Source: Nematostella vectensis (Eukaryota; Cnidaria; Anthozoa; Actiniaria; Edwardsiidae). Taken from it: a DNA stretch of 64,000 nt. The translations under genes were made by a program, and so were the position numbers. Below, piece after piece: positions 62,278 to 64,000 of the stretch. Below the pieces are notes generated by a model, which saw only the letters and a program-made list of their open reading frames with translations, searched no databases and was not told the DNA's origin. The stretch spans positions 6,497,306-6,561,305 of the forward strand of contig NC_064046.1 of NCBI RefSeq assembly GCF_932526225.1, written 5' to 3'. Each line of letters opens with the position of its first letter. Position 1 is the stretch's first letter.

Positions 62278-62380
62278 CTAGGTATGAGTAAATGTGAACT
62301 TTAAAAGCACACTAGCATACACACATTGGCACCAGTCGGGCCAAGACGGGACGCTAGCACAGTCTATTACCCGTGCAGTT

Positions 62381-62438
62381 CGGCAACCATGGACAGCTGT
62401 TTCGTCCTTATTAGGACTCGTCAGCATGGCATAGCCGG
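62381..62438 (-). ncRNA. Type I hammerhead ribozyme, retrozyme copy 1
   Basis: Stem I CCATG/CATGG plus CGGC/GCCG around an internal loop, core CTGACGA, stem II GTCC/GGAC, GAAA, minimal stem III ACAGCTGT, C at the cleavage site. All core bases are conserved. Confidence 0.9.
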
Positions 62439-62734
62439 TTTGCCTCAGTTAAACTTCATCGGCAAAAAAACTGCAGGGCGACTTCGACTCGAACGAAGTG
62501 CTTTAAACCACAGCTTAGATCCATGTGGGATCTAGAGCTGCGACCGGGCTAGCGTGATGCCAATTGTGCGGATCACGCATGCGACCTTTGCTAGTCTAAA
62601 ACTCCGTCGGATAGCCAAACTATCCTTGCGAGTATGTATACATAAATGTGAACTTTAAAAGCACACTAGCATACACACATTGGCACCAGTCGGGCCAAGA
62701 CGGGACGCTAGCACAGTCTATTACCCGTGCAGTT

Positions 62735-62792
62735 CGGCAACCATGGACAGCTGTTTCGTCCTTATTAGGACTCGTCAGCATGGCATAGCCGG
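62735..62792 (-). ncRNA. Type I hammerhead ribozyme, retrozyme copy 2
   Basis: Identical to copy 1 and exactly 354 nt away, so self-cleavage at both would release a 354-nt RNA. Confidence 0.9.
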
Positions 62793-62861
62793 TTTGCCTC
62801 AGTTAAACTTCATCGGCAAAAAAACTGCAGGGCGACTTCGACTCGAACGAAGTGCTTTAAA

Positions 62862-62919
62862 CCGGCTATGCCATGCTGACGAGTCCTAATAAGGACGAAA
62901 CAGCTGTCCATGGTTGCCG
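62862..62919 (+). ncRNA. Type I hammerhead ribozyme, retrozyme copy 3
   Basis: Plus-strand copy at the inner boundary of the right arm, with predicted cleavage between 62908 and 62909. The arm starts almost exactly at its stem I. Confidence 0.9.
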
Positions 62920-63215
62920 AACTGCACGGGTAATAGACTGTGCTAGCGTCCCGTCTTGGCCCGACTGGTGCCAATGTGTGTATGCTAGTGTGCTTCCAAA
63001 GTTCACATTTATGTATACATACTCGCAAGGATAGTTTGGCTATCCGACGGAGTTTTAGACTAGCAAAGGTCGCATGCGTGATCCGCACAATTGGCATCAC
63101 GCTAGCCCGGTCGCAGCTCTAGATCCCACATGGATCTAAGCTGTGGTTTAAAGCACTTCGTTCGAGTCGAAGTCGCCCTGCAGTTTTTTTGCCGATGAAG
63201 TTTAACTGAGGCAAA

Positions 63216-63273
63216 CCGGCTATGCCATGCTGACGAGTCCTAATAAGGACGAAACAGCTGTCCATGGTTGCCG
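63216..63273 (+). ncRNA. Type I hammerhead ribozyme, retrozyme copy 4
   Basis: 354 nt after copy 3, same core and stems. Confidence 0.9.
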
Positions 63274-63373
63274 AACTGCACGGGTAATAGACTGTGCTAG
63301 CGTCCCGTCTTGGCCCGACTGGTGCCAATGTGTGTATGCTAGTGTGCTTCTAAAGTTCACATCTAGGTATGAG

Positions 63374-64000
63374 GGGGGAGAGAAATGGGGTTGTGACATG
63401 TATAGAGCTGGGTGGTAGTAGTGGGTAGGTATGTTGTGTGGTAAGGATAGAATAAGATTTAATTTGTGAGAGGGATGTGGGTATGTATGTGTATGTACTA
63501 TGTGTAGGAGGGAAGGTGGTTGTAGGTGGGGTGGTTGTGTGTGTTTTGGGCATGTAGTGTTGGGGGAGTGGGATGGTGTGGGGGTCTGTATGCCTAGGGG
63601 TGGTGGTAGTGGCATGTTGGGGTGGAGTTGAGGTGTGTAGGTGGGGTTAGGGGTGTGGGGTAAAGGGGTGGAGTGTGCTAGTGGTATGAGGTGGGTATGG
63701 GAGGGTGTGGGTAGTAGGGCGCGTTTAGTTGTAGGTGTGGGGAGGAGGGCTGGGCGGTGAGGTGTAGTGGGAGGGGGTACAGTGTGGTGCAGTGGGGGTG
63801 TGGGTAGTAGAGGGTTTGGGGGGTGAGGTGTGTTAGTGTGGCTAGATGTGGGAGTAGGTGGGGAGTGTGGCGGTGTGGTGGAGGGGATCGGGGAGCTAGG
63901 GGGGAACTGTAGTGTATTATGAGGTTGGTGGCTAGGGCTGGGTGGGGGGGAGATAGATAGTAGGGCATCGAGTTGCGTAGGGGAGAGGTCGTCAAGAAAA
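63374..64000 (+). repeat. G/T-rich, C-poor low-complexity tract, right part
   Basis: Continuation of the 61085-62277 tract after the retrozyme insertion. Dense GGTGTGGG-like runs. Confidence 0.75.

Larger units (their letters stand above)
62289..63362. mobile_element. Inverted dimeric retrozyme insertion
   Basis: A 1074-bp insertion flanked by CTAGGTATGAG on both sides (62278-62288, 63363-63373). The left arm carries two hammerheads on the minus strand and the right arm two on the plus strand. Within each arm the spacing is exactly 354 nt, the monomer length. Arms meet near 62861 and diverge, and both outer ends finish at the same element position (..AAAGTTCACAT). No protein is encoded. Small hammerhead-bearing non-autonomous retroelements of this size are known from metazoans (retrozymes). 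Confidence 0.88.

Noticed and set aside
62326..63328. Repeated 69-codon frames
   Set aside because: They overlap the hammerheads and retrozyme body; identical because the element is repeated, and both strands are open by chance.

Overview
The window is nuclear DNA of an invertebrate animal. It has intron-rich genes with GT-AG junctions, a laminin-G/transmembrane receptor-like gene and a 16-exon cytosolic lysyl-tRNA synthetase (KARS). It also carries BEL/Pao, Ty3/gypsy and LINE elements, many MITEs, and hammerhead ribozymes of the Penelope/retrozyme kind. The repeat mix makes me favour an anthozoan cnidarian (coral or sea anemone), but this is from memory and no species can be named.

Layout. 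1-8.9 kb is gene-poor and rich in MITEs, tandem repeats and (TA)n, and holds an inverted pair of hammerhead ribozymes. 8.93-9.60 kb (minus) is an intronless Rab30-like GTPase with a TATA box. 11.2 kb (minus) may hold a terminal exon of an unknown gene. 13.7-20.5 kb is a transposon graveyard: a hairpin MITE, a miniature LTR element with a tRNA-Arg-type primer site and a coiled-coil ORF, two LINE 3' fragments, a third Penelope-type hammerhead and a decayed rhodopsin-class GPCR. 21.4-31.4 kb is the 3' part of a laminin-G/TM gene, split inside its coding exon by a complete BEL/Pao element with apparently identical 332-bp LTRs and a 5-bp target duplication. 34.5-51.1 kb is KARS, whose introns hold a gypsy remnant, DNA transposons, a minisatellite built on its own splice donor, and five copies of an H/ACA snoRNA-like sequence. 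55.4-60.7 kb is a 19-bp minisatellite with a higher-order repeat of about 1.65 kb. 60.73-60.83 kb looks like a promoter and first exon (TOP-like start, ATG followed directly by a splice donor). From there to the end the + strand is G/T-rich and C-poor, interrupted by a 1.07-kb inverted retrozyme insertion with four hammerheads and an 11-bp target duplication.

Main points. (1) Introns 9, 10, 13, 14 and 15 of KARS each carry one copy of a 126-139-nt H/ACA RNA. Its 3' pocket in three copies matches the conserved large-subunit rRNA segment GCAUGAA-U-G-GAUUAA exactly, with the target U 14 nt before the ACA box. (2) The inverted hammerhead retroelements have both outer ends at the same element end, which suggests a two-ended priming mechanism. 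(3) The BEL insertion truncates a receptor tail and looks recent, so an empty allele may exist. All coordinates and pairings were read by eye. No alignment or folding program was run.
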